Virus record (IMG/VR): IMGVR_UViG_3300038338_000007
Location: 1-25,051 of that record
Reading direction: 5' to 3' (one strand)
Origin: a virus
Length of the DNA: 25,051 bases
The notes under the pieces are model-generated. The model was not told the origin of the DNA. It made no database searches and worked only from the letters and a program-made list of their open reading frames with translations. Each line of letters begins with the position of its first letter. The stretch's first letter is position 1. The position numbers were made by a program, and so were the translations under genes. Below, one piece after another: positions 1 to 4,534 of the stretch.

Positions 1-60
1 GGGGGGCATCCACCCAGCATAGTTTTAAATAAAATAAGTTAGCCCAAACCAACCCCTTTG

Positions 61-69
61 TGCTATAAT
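61..69 (+). promoter_or_regulatory. Extended -10 promoter for the tRNA gene
   Basis: A perfect TATAAT (64-69) is preceded by TGC, an extended -10 element, six bases before the tRNA 5' end. No good -35 is visible at 16-18 bases upstream (the bases there read GCCCAA), which fits an extended -10 promoter. Upstream, 21-49 is AT-rich and resembles 151-179, which lies before the next promoter. Confidence 0.6.
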
Positions 70-74
70 ACCAT

Positions 75-151
75 GTTGCCCATAGTCCAGTTGGTTAAGA
101 CACCTGGTTGTGGACCAGGTTACACGGGTTCGAATCCCGTTGGGCAACCCA
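75..151 (+). tRNA. tRNA-His (GTG anticodon)
   Basis: The cloverleaf folds cleanly. The acceptor stem is 76-82 with 141-147, all Watson-Crick. An encoded extra G at 75 pairs with C148, the G-1:C73 pair that marks tRNA-His. The anticodon stem is 103-107 with 115-119 around loop TTGTGGA, giving anticodon GTG at 110-112. The T stem is 124-128 with 136-140 around TTCGAAT. CCA is encoded at 149-151. The D stem has one mismatch. A strong -10 lies directly upstream, so it has its own promoter. A virus-encoded tRNA is the simplest reading; a host tRNA next to an integrated element cannot be excluded. Confidence 0.95.
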
Positions 152-181
152 GTTTTAGGTAAGATAATCAGCCCAACCCTA

Positions 182-209
182 TTGACCCACCCCAATTTGC
201 TGCTATACT
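182..209 (+). promoter_or_regulatory. Sigma-70-like promoter of the left operon
   Basis: TTGACC (182-187), a 16-base spacer, then TATACT (204-209) preceded by TGC, again an extended -10. It lies about 45 bases before the first protein gene of the operon. The same layout (TTGAC, 16 bases, YATACT) recurs at 1970-1997. Confidence 0.7.
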
Positions 210-252
210 AATCAAATGGGTGCGGCCCACCCATACTAACCAAGGAGGAATG

Positions 253-558
253 ATGCAAGGCATAATCGATCAGCTTGAAGCAAGGTTGCAGGAGCTAAAC
301 CTGGAAGCAGACCGCATCAAAAGAGCACTTGCCCACCTAAAAAGCGAGAAGACAGACCGGCCGGAACCCCACAACTTTCTCTGGTGTAACACGTGTAAGT
401 GGGGGAATCTGGACAACCGGTGTTTCTGGGGCGGTGAGAACGGATCGGTATACTCGAGTGTATCCGAGTGGCAACGTCGCAATCAGGTATCAATGAGTGG
501 TAAACGAGAAAAGCACCACATAAAAGAGTCCTGCCCTGGCCACGAGGAGAGGTTTTGA
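253..558 (+). CDS. Small Cys-rich protein, unknown function
   Basis: A 101-residue protein. The start is set by AAGGAGG at 242-248; the ATG at 253 (four bases of spacing) is preferred over the one at 250, one base away. The first 35 residues look like a charged, Leu-rich helix, possibly a coiled coil. The centre carries CNTCKWG, a downstream RCFWGG and, near the C terminus, SCPGH. The four cysteines and the histidine could bind zinc. First gene of the operon from the promoter at 182-209. Small proteins with CxxC pairs recur in this genome (about 2026, 2241, 8249, 8478). No named family recognised. Confidence 0.75.
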   Translation: MQGIIDQLEARLQELNLEADRIKRALAHLKSEKTDRPEPHNFLWCNTCKWGNLDNRCFWGGENGSVYSSVSEWQRRNQVSMSGKREKHHIKESCPGHEERF

Positions 559-629
559 AAATCGGAACCAATCATTACCAGTGTTACAACTGCAGAGCGC
601 GGGAAGCGCTTTCGGAGGTGCAGGAATGA
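555..629 (+). CDS. 24-residue Cys-pair peptide
   Basis: A very short frame starting with TTG, which overlaps the previous stop as TTGA. GAGGAG at 544-549 is correctly spaced. The product contains CYNC followed by basic and acidic residues. Its stop overlaps the next ATG by the ATGA arrangement seen throughout this genome. Context and ribosome site support translation, but at this length the frame could be a coupling device rather than a functional peptide. Confidence 0.4.
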   Translation: MKIGTNHYQCYNCRAREALSEVQE

Positions 630-739
630 CCAACGCACAAGAGTGGATCAACCTATTACTATACTTCATCACAATCCCAGCCCTAGTGTTTGGGTTCATA
701 TGGGTTGCTGCTGAGTGTTTCAGAAAGGATGGGGAATAA
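626..739 (+). CDS. 37-residue single-pass membrane peptide
   Basis: ATG overlaps the preceding stop; CGGAGGTG lies about six bases upstream, a good ribosome site. Residues 8-29 form a hydrophobic stretch rich in L, I, F, V and W, followed by a charged tail (ECFRKDGE), so one membrane segment is predicted. The size would suit a small holin-like or host-membrane-active early peptide, but there is no lysis gene beside it. No family recognised. Confidence 0.6.
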   Translation: MTNAQEWINLLLYFITIPALVFGFIWVAAECFRKDGE

Positions 740-740
740 G

Positions 741-836
741 ATGGGACCGCGTATACTGCTACAAATCGGGCTAATCATGACGGTTGTCTTGATATTCCTG
801 ACCACGATCTTTTTAATGTCGATTGGTGTGCTGTGA
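741..836 (+). CDS. 31-residue hydrophobic peptide
   Basis: ATG one base after the previous stop, with GGGGAA just upstream. The sequence is MGPR followed by an almost unbroken run of L, I, V, F, M and T to the C terminus, a likely membrane peptide. It directly follows another predicted membrane peptide, so the pair may act together. The next gene's ATG begins two bases after this stop, indicating coupled translation. Confidence 0.5.
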   Translation: MGPRILLQIGLIMTVVLIFLTTIFLMSIGVL

Positions 837-837
837 T

Positions 838-1119
838 ATGCTGGCCTGGAAAAGCAACCCAGTAGACCCAATCCAACTCAAGCCAGATTGTTGCTACTTG
901 GCGACAAAGCGCACGAAGTACATCCAACAATGCCCAACCGTACACCTCCTTGATTGCGACTGGGAGCTAAGCCTGTTTGACGAGGGTGGTGTATACTGGT
1001 CTACACAAGACATCGTGTTTTACATTGAAGTACCCACACTGCCCTGCTCTAGAAGTATTGAAGATTACAAAGAGGCCCTACTCGACAAAGAGCTGGATAA
1101 GTGGATCGAGGGTGGCTAA
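838..1119 (+). CDS. Unknown 93-residue early protein
   Basis: The ATG lies two bases after the previous stop; no clear Shine-Dalgarno site is visible, so translation probably depends on coupling. The product is soluble and acidic, with five cysteines (DCCYL, IQQCPT, LDCDW, LPCSR), tryptophan- and tyrosine-rich in the middle, and a charged C-terminal helix (about residues 73-90). No recognisable domain. Its stop overlaps the start of the XRE regulator as TAATG, so the two are expected to be co-translated. Confidence 0.7.
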   Translation: MLAWKSNPVDPIQLKPDCCYLATKRTKYIQQCPTVHLLDCDWELSLFDEGGVYWSTQDIVFYIEVPTLPCSRSIEDYKEALLDKELDKWIEGG

Positions 1120-1331
1120 TGACCTCTCACCATAAAGCATTTGGCAGCAGGTTGGTTCAGGGTCGCAAGCGGTTTGGTTGGACCCAGTGTGAACTTGCCG
1201 CGGTGGCACATGTCCCCCGGGGCAGTGTAGCCAACTGGGAGCAGGGTAGATTGTTTCCCAACATTCCACGGCTGATCAGGTTGGCACAGGTATTGCATGT
1301 AACGGTTGACTGGTTGTTGGGGGTTGAGTGA
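1119..1331 (+). CDS. Cro/CI-type XRE helix-turn-helix regulator
   Basis: A 70-residue protein consisting of one HTH_3 (XRE) domain and nothing else, the size of a Cro-type regulator. The core is the helix pair around residues 22-43, starting TQCELAAVA and running through GSVANWEQG, followed by the family's PNIPRLIRLAQVL and VDWLLG. GAGGGTGG (1108-1115) precedes the ATG. Last gene of the left operon. Directly downstream lie inverted repeats sharing ACTTG, one of which contains the -35 of a promoter for a structured RNA. Control of that promoter, and perhaps of its own operon, is a reasonable inference. Confidence 0.9.
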   Translation: MTSHHKAFGSRLVQGRKRFGWTQCELAAVAHVPRGSVANWEQGRLFPNIPRLIRLAQVLHVTVDWLLGVE

Positions 1332-1347
1332 TGGATAAAATCCACCA

Positions 1348-1447
1348 CACTTGCAAATAAGTGACGTAATAACTTGCCAAAACAGTAAACCCGACCAATT
1401 TAGTCAGGTATGAAAATAAGGCAGTCGACTTGACTTTCCGTTCAAGT
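1348..1447. promoter_or_regulatory. Candidate operator cluster
   Basis: Three inverted repeats are visible. CACTT-N6-AAGTG lies at 1348-1363. CCCGAC-N7-GTCAGG (one mismatch) lies at 1390-1408. ACTTGA-N8-TCAAGT lies at 1428-1447. A further single ACTTG half-site lies at 1372. The last repeat encloses the -35 hexamer TTGACT (1430-1435). The cluster lies between the XRE gene and the promoter of the structured RNA, where autoregulatory phage operators are often found. Binding by the XRE protein is inferred. Confidence 0.45.
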
Positions 1448-1458
1448 TGAGCTAAATA
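1430..1458 (+). promoter_or_regulatory. Promoter for the structured RNA
   Basis: TTGACT (1430-1435), a 17-base spacer and TAAATA (1453-1458). The -35 is strong; the -10 is weak. Transcription would start near 1465, two bases before the first paired base of the RNA's closing stem. The -35 lies within an inverted repeat, suggesting repression by a dimeric protein. Confidence 0.5.
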
Positions 1459-1464
1459 GATAAG

Positions 1465-1624
1465 TAACAACCGTAATGGTTTGCTAGATATGCCGGGAGA
1501 CCGGAGAGCATTTCCTAGCGCTGTGGTAAGACGTCTAGCAGAAGCAGCGTGTGCGACCTGAGTTGGTAGCGGTTGTGCTATAGCGGTGAGACGGCGTTGA
1601 AAGGGTTTTTCAGCGTCGTTTTTT
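1465..1624 (+). ncRNA. Candidate structured RNA, about 160 nt
   Basis: No plausible protein frame is found here, but several perfect helices are. ACAACCG (1467-1473) pairs with CGGTTGT (1570-1576), closing the structure from its extreme 5' end. TGCTAGA (1482-1488) pairs with TCTAGCA (1534-1540). CCGG (1493-1496) pairs with CCGG (1501-1504) around a GAGA tetraloop, a GNRA loop. Smaller hairpins are possible in 1544-1567. A strong intrinsic terminator ends it. A promoter lies just upstream. I do not recognise a known RNA family. Position between a Cro-like gene and a palindrome-rich region suggests a regulatory, immunity or replication-control RNA, all inference. Confidence 0.65.
1591..1624 (+). 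terminator. Intrinsic terminator of the structured RNA
   Basis: A 12-pair stem (1591-1602 with 1608-1619, two G-T pairs) closes a five-base loop and is followed by a run of six Ts (1619-1624). It is a textbook rho-independent terminator on the plus strand. Confidence 0.9.
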
Positions 1625-1969
1625 ATTGCCCCAAACTGTATCAAACTTGCTACACACCTACATTAGAATACTGAACGGATGCGGTGTAGTTGTTTTCTAT
1701 CTATTCCAGTTATTCAGTGTGGGTGTTGGTGGGTGGCATGGTTGTTGCAATTAAGACTCGTTAACGTTAACTCGCGTAGTTAACTACGCGGCGCTTAACC
1801 ACGCGAAGCCAATTCATCTGCACCACCTTAACCCCGTCTGCGACGCCTAAAACCATGCGCCACTCGAATCATTCCTCCTCGTTGCTAAAATCTTAAGTGC
1901 AACCGGAGTGCATGCAAGGAGAAGTGGTCACATAGTCACCCAAACACCTACATGAACAAACTTCCGGTA
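1625..1969. other. Non-coding, palindrome-rich region; possible origin
   Basis: No supportable gene. It holds CTACAC/GTGTAG inverted copies 25 bases apart (about 1652-1688), a GT-rich tract with GGGTGTTGGTGGGTGG (1721-1736) that could form a two-tier G-quadruplex, a perfect 12-base palindrome GTTAACGTTAAC (1760-1771) and a perfect 18-base palindrome CGCGTAGTTAACTACGCG (1773-1790). A direct repeat of TTAACYACGCG (1780-1790, 1795-1805) overlaps the latter. ACACCTACAT occurs twice, near each end of the region. Such density beside early promoters fits a replication origin or multi-site control region. No DnaA boxes or replication gene were identified to prove it. Confidence 0.4.
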
Positions 1970-1997
1970 TTGACAATCCCAGACGTTCTGCCATACT
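1970..1997 (+). promoter_or_regulatory. Sigma-70-like promoter of the second operon
   Basis: Consensus TTGACA (1970-1975), a 16-base spacer and CATACT (1992-1997). It lies about 28 bases before the first start codon of a four-gene operon and has the same architecture as the promoter at 182-209. Confidence 0.7.
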
Positions 1998-2025
1998 GAG
2001 ACTTATTCAAACCAAGGGGGACCAA

Positions 2026-2244
2026 ATGAAGATAGTGGTAAACATAGACAACCGTGCTCCCTATTGTCGTAGCTGGTATGGTGACGAGCCGTGTCGGTTT
2101 ATGGACGTTGCGGGTGAGTGGTACATCTGCAGGGCGTTTAAAGTGTTACTACGCGACACCGGTGGCTATACCGCCCGCTGTCAGGAGTGTGTGGACGCCG
2201 AGCTAAACGACTGTAAGTGTTACGAACCAGAGGGGGCAGAATGA
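2026..2244 (+). CDS. Cys-rich small protein, paralogous tail with next gene
   Basis: A 72-residue protein with an excellent ribosome site (AAGGGGG, six bases before ATG). Cysteines are spaced as YCRSW, EPCRF, YICRA, RCQEC and DCKCYEPE, consistent with a small zinc-binding fold. The C-terminal LNDCKCYEPEGAE is nearly identical to that of the next gene. First gene after the promoter at 1970-1997. Function not recognised. Confidence 0.75.
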   Translation: MKIVVNIDNRAPYCRSWYGDEPCRFMDVAGEWYICRAFKVLLRDTGGYTARCQECVDAELNDCKCYEPEGAE

Positions 2245-2245
2245 A
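2203..2245 (+). repeat. 43-base junction repeat, copy 1
   Basis: Differs from 2385-2427 by a single base. It encodes the last residues of one small protein, the ribosome site of the next (GAGGGGGCAG), the stop codon and the overlapping ATG. The repeat therefore carries a complete translation junction. Confidence 0.9.
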
Positions 2246-2426
2246 ACAGTGTAAATGGGTAAATCGCGTTACCTGGACATCGTGGGGGGGCGAATTGCGT
2301 GAAAGCGCACTTTGTGAATACCCAGTGCCATCGTCGATGGATGTTGGTAGGGGGCCACTGAATTGCCCAGACTATGATAACCACCTAAACGACTGTAAGT
2401 GTTACGAACCAGAGGAGGCAGAATGA
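2241..2426 (+). CDS. Cys-rich small protein, second copy of cassette
   Basis: A 61-residue protein whose ATG overlaps the previous stop (ATGA), with GAGGGGGCAG as ribosome site. It has MKQCKW, ALCEY, LNCPD and DCKCYEPEEAE. Only the C-terminal 13 residues are clearly related to the preceding protein; the N-terminal parts are divergent although both have spaced cysteines and tryptophans. This is what recombination through the shared junction repeat would give. No family recognised. Confidence 0.7.
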   Translation: MKQCKWVNRVTWTSWGGELRESALCEYPVPSSMDVGRGPLNCPDYDNHLNDCKCYEPEEAE

Positions 2427-2427
2427 A
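2385..2427 (+). repeat. 43-base junction repeat, copy 2
   Basis: Second copy of the element at 2203-2245, again covering the C-terminal codons, ribosome site (GAGGAGGCAG), stop and overlapping start of the following gene. Confidence 0.9.
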
Positions 2428-2656
2428 CGCCAAGAAAAGGGTTAGGGTTCCCAAGTACTACACCCGCCCGAAGATGCGGTACGAGGTTTACAGGTCGTGG
2501 TATGATATTAGCGCCGATGAGTATGTGATTGCCGCCCGTACTGCGACTGGCCCAACCAGGGTTTTAGAAAGGGTGTCTCGCGCATCCTGCATATATCAAC
2601 CTGGTAAAATTGCCAGAATATTGGAAGGGTTTCGAAATGAACACCAACGCGGCTAA
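2423..2656 (+). CDS. Basic small protein, unknown
   Basis: A 77-residue protein starting inside the junction repeat, with GAGGAGG upstream. It is strongly basic (MNAKKRVRVPKYY, then many R and K) with aromatic residues in a probably beta-rich central part. A short nucleic-acid-binding protein is possible but not demonstrated. It overlaps the next gene by 20 bases. Confidence 0.65.
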   Translation: MNAKKRVRVPKYYTRPKMRYEVYRSWYDISADEYVIAARTATGPTRVLERVSRASCIYQPGKIARILEGFRNEHQRG

Positions 2657-2843
2657 ACTGCTCAAAAAGTATGCAGCCACACTTGGTGGGTACCAATCAG
2701 ATAAGTTCTCTCAGGCTGCTAAGGATGCTTTTGTAGACGGTGTATATCGGGACTGGAAAGCTAAGTACAAATCCGTGGATCACAAGACTCGTGGTCTGAT
2801 ACGGGCTTACATCAAACGTGTTCTTGACAAAAGATCAAGATAA
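2637..2843 (+). CDS. Basic helical small protein, unknown
   Basis: A 68-residue protein; GGAAGGG lies about seven bases before the ATG, which is why this start is preferred to longer in-frame options. It is rich in K, R and A with predicted helices throughout (AKLLKKYAATL; LIRAYIKRVLDKRSR). Last gene of its operon; the terminator complex follows within about 75 bases. No family recognised. Confidence 0.7.
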   Translation: MNTNAAKLLKKYAATLGGYQSDKFSQAAKDAFVDGVYRDWKAKYKSVDHKTRGLIRAYIKRVLDKRSR

Positions 2844-2857
2844 TGCAATTCTAAATC

Positions 2858-2879
2858 AGCAGAACAGACCTAATCTGCT
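2858..2879 (+). terminator. Weak hairpin after the operon
   Basis: AGCAGA (2858-2863) and TCTGCT (2874-2879) pair around a 10-base loop 15 bases after the last stop codon. There is no proper T tract, so this is more likely a stability or processing hairpin than a strong terminator. Confidence 0.3.
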
Positions 2880-2915
2880 TTGTTCATTGGAAACTCCTTT
2901 CGTGTTACTTGACTT

Positions 2916-3002
2916 ACCCATCACGAATACCCCAGGGCGCTCTATGGTGACCTCCTCCCGCAATAGTTGTTACGCCCGGTTATTTCGTGATGGGTTTTTT
3001 TT
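2916..3002 (+). terminator. Long two-stage hairpin terminator
   Basis: The outer stem is perfect: 2916-2927 with 2984-2995, 12 pairs. Inside it, CC-A-GGGCG (2932-2939) pairs with CGCCCGG (2973-2979) with one bulged A, enclosing about 33 bases. Eight Ts follow (2995-3002). The enclosed loop is longer than a simple terminator needs, so the structure could also be a stable small RNA or a 3' end element. Confidence 0.85.
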
Positions 3003-3023
3003 ACACAATCTTTTCTCACCCGC

Positions 3024-3052
3024 TTGCAATTCAAAATGATTCGGTACATACT
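3024..3052 (+). promoter_or_regulatory. Candidate promoter of the third operon
   Basis: TTGCAA (3024-3029), 17 bases, CATACT (3047-3052). The -10 is the same as at 1992-1997; the -35 matches consensus at four of six bases. Its place just after a strong terminator and before a new run of genes supports it. Confidence 0.4.
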
Positions 3053-3121
3053 AAGAAAGCTAGGACGGAGCCATACAGGGAAATGGGATAGCAATAAGTT
3101 GTTGGGAAAAGCAGAATTACA

Positions 3122-3247
3122 ATGAATCCAAAAGTTGACAATCCAAGTACAAGAAGTAGTGCGGTAGAAGTGTCGGTAAATTATCCCAGCCGATCGGTAG
3201 CCAAGTCCGGTGAATCCGACCCGTCCAGCTTTATCAGGGTTATATGA
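3122..3247 (+). CDS. 41-residue hypothetical peptide
   Basis: The ATG lies about 60 bases downstream of the predicted transcription start, and the stop overlaps the next ATG (ATGA). The upstream GGGAAAAG is too far (about 11 bases) to be a good ribosome site. The product is polar and Ser-rich with no recognisable domain. Support comes from overlap and position only. Confidence 0.35.
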   Translation: MNPKVDNPSTRSSAVEVSVNYPSRSVAKSGESDPSSFIRVI

Positions 3248-3612
3248 AAAGCGCCTGTAAAACCTGCGAATCAAAATGCGCCCACGCCGGGACCAAGAAC
3301 CCGTTTATGAGTGGTGCCAATTCCTGTGTAAGTCACTCTAAGAACAGCCAGGCCAAGAAAGCCAAGGACGAGATAATAGATCGGTGGTTCAACGGTTGGA
3401 AGGTGCCGTTTGTGTTGAACGTTGGGGCCGCAGAGCGTGCAAAAAGATTGAAGAGGGCAATTTGGAGAGCGTTAGACGAACAGCTGGAAAATACTTCAAA
3501 TACCAGTCATGGCCAGTGGGACCACTTCGATATGCTGAAGACGGATCCCGAAGAGCGACGGCGTCTACTTTACGGGAACTGGAACGTGGGAAGTACCTAC
3601 GACGACGAATAA
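3244..3612 (+). CDS. Cys-rich protein overlapping the next gene out of frame
   Basis: A 122-residue frame with AGGG eight bases before the ATG. The N terminus is a compact Cys/His cluster (CKTCESKCAHAG, then NSCVSH), like other small proteins here. A basic helical stretch follows (KKAKDEIIDRWF). The last 25 residues include DPEERRRLLYGNW, which resembles the motor-nuclease linker of large terminases; this virus's own terminase has REALLYGNW. The last 150 bases or more are shared with another long frame that also looks coding. Either both are read, the proteins are joined by a frameshift, or this one is partly fortuitous. Confidence 0.55.
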   Translation: MKSACKTCESKCAHAGTKNPFMSGANSCVSHSKNSQAKKAKDEIIDRWFNGWKVPFVLNVGAAERAKRLKRAIWRALDEQLENTSNTSHGQWDHFDMLKTDPEERRRLLYGNWNVGSTYDDE

Positions 3613-3920
3613 CCTACGATGCAACCAGATACATCCTTCGCCATACGTTTAGTTTCGAGTTTGATGAGCTTCGGGAAGATGCCAAAGAGCTTGTTCGTCA
3701 AGACATGTCTAACCTGCTTGATTTCGGAACATACCAACCGCTTAGTGCGAACTGCCCAGGGTTTGACAAAGAGCGTAAAACAAATCTTATCTGCAAGCTC
3801 ACGGACGATAGGATGAGTCCGATTGAATGGCAATATGAGATACTGAGATACTTGTTTGAACACAACTACAACTGCTGGCTCGATGAGGAGGCGGCGCGAA
3901 AGGAAGAGAATAATGGATAA
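3462..3920 (+). CDS. Winged-helix-like protein, start uncertain
   Basis: This frame is open from 3342. Possible starts are GTG at 3384 (no good ribosome site) and TTG at 3462, preceded by AGAGGG four bases away; I chose the latter (152 residues). Around residues 30-55, DGSRRATASTLRELERGKYL followed by RRRITYDATRYIL has the pattern of a small winged helix, as in phage DNA-binding proteins. The C-terminal half is acidic and helical (SPIEWQYEILRYLFEHNYN). It overlaps the upstream gene by 150 bases or more in another frame, exceptional here, and overlaps the SSB start by eight bases. Confidence 0.55.
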   Translation: MESVRRTAGKYFKYQSWPVGPLRYAEDGSRRATASTLRELERGKYLRRRITYDATRYILRHTFSFEFDELREDAKELVRQDMSNLLDFGTYQPLSANCPGFDKERKTNLICKLTDDRMSPIEWQYEILRYLFEHNYNCWLDEEAARKEENNG

Positions 3921-4254
3921 AAACCTAGTACACCTAATCGGCGAGATCGCCAGAAACCCCGTTTTCAAGCGTGGTAATAGCGGTAACCCCTATTTGCTTT
4001 TAGGGGTAAAAACGGAAACAGAAGCAAGCCAATACCCGTCGTACACAGATGCCATTGCGTTTGGCGACAATGCTGAGAATAACCAGGGCCTAAAACAAGG
4101 GGATCGGGTTGAGCTGGTCGGGAGCGTTCGAACCACAAAGCACCGGCAAACCGGGGACTACGAAACCAAGGTCTTTGTCGATGAGCTTAAGGCGAGTGCG
4201 CCCAAACCCAAACAAGACAACCAGTCCGATCCGGGTGATGACATCCCTTTCTAA
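3913..4254 (+). CDS. ssb: Single-stranded DNA-binding protein
   Basis: A 113-residue protein with AGGAAGAG five bases before the ATG. It shows the OB-fold pattern of bacterial-type SSB: VHLIGEIARNPVF near the N terminus, a central strand pair ending in DAIAFGDNAE, then GDRVELVGSVRTTKH and YETKVFVDELKA. A short Pro/Lys linker leads to the acidic tip DPGDDIPF, the conserved tail by which SSBs bind partner proteins. It is shorter than the about 178-residue E. coli SSB because the linker is short. It would coat single strands in replication or recombination and sits two genes from a nuclease. Confidence 0.92.
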   Translation: MDKNLVHLIGEIARNPVFKRGNSGNPYLLLGVKTETEASQYPSYTDAIAFGDNAENNQGLKQGDRVELVGSVRTTKHRQTGDYETKVFVDELKASAPKPKQDNQSDPGDDIPF

Positions 4255-4309
4255 GTTTGGAGTGGGATGAGTTGGTTGAATATATACTGGAGATAAAACG
4301 GCGTCTATC

Positions 4310-4534
4310 ATGCCAAAACTAATCCTAAAGTATGACATGGAAACAGAGCGTAACCAGGCAAACATTGCGGTTAGCTCAATGGATTACGCCTTGGCCTGGT
4401 CTGAATTGATGGGGTTTGTTCGAGCATGTCTTAAATACAACACCCCCCCGTCAATGGACTATGAAACGGTTGACGTAATACGGCATAAAATGGTTGAACT
4501 AATGGAAGAGTATCGGTTACCGCAACCGGAATAG
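4310..4534 (+). CDS. Conserved phage small acidic protein
   Basis: A 74-residue protein beginning MPKLILKYDMETERNQA, with ALAWSELMGFVRACLKY in the middle and VDVIRHKMVELMEEY at the end. The layout (short strand, E-R pair, helix with W, K-Y, helix with EL) resembles a small protein common near replication genes of tailed phages, of unknown role. No Shine-Dalgarno site within 12 bases of the ATG; GGAG lies 17 bases upstream. A 21-codon frame (4257-4322) ending inside this gene could supply coupling. Confidence 0.75.
   Translation: MPKLILKYDMETERNQANIAVSSMDYALAWSELMGFVRACLKYNTPPSMDYETVDVIRHKMVELMEEYRLPQPE

Noticed and set aside
1-14. The first bases (ggggggcatcca) as 3' end of a preceding tRNA
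   Set aside because: The pattern of acceptor, discriminator and CCA is suggestive, and the same AT-rich block follows as after tRNA-His, but the rest of the gene is outside the window.
75-151. The tRNA as a phage attachment site
   Set aside because: No integrase gene and no second copy of the tRNA 3' end in the window.
1276-1644. A 122-codon frame on the minus strand across the structured RNA
   Set aside because: It runs antisense through the promoter, helices and terminator, lacks a ribosome site, and its composition is not protein-like.
3036-3125. A 29-codon plus-strand frame (MIRYILRK...) ending on the ATG at 3122
   Set aside because: It has no ribosome site and its start lies inside the candidate promoter, before the predicted transcription start.
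3619-3816. A 65-codon plus-strand frame inside the winged-helix-like gene
   Set aside because: No ribosome site and composition less protein-like than the frame it overlaps.
4257-4322. A 21-codon frame starting with TTG between ssb and the 74-residue gene
   Set aside because: Protein-like sequence (EWDELVEYILEIKRRL) but no ribosome site and too short to call; noted only as possible coupling.
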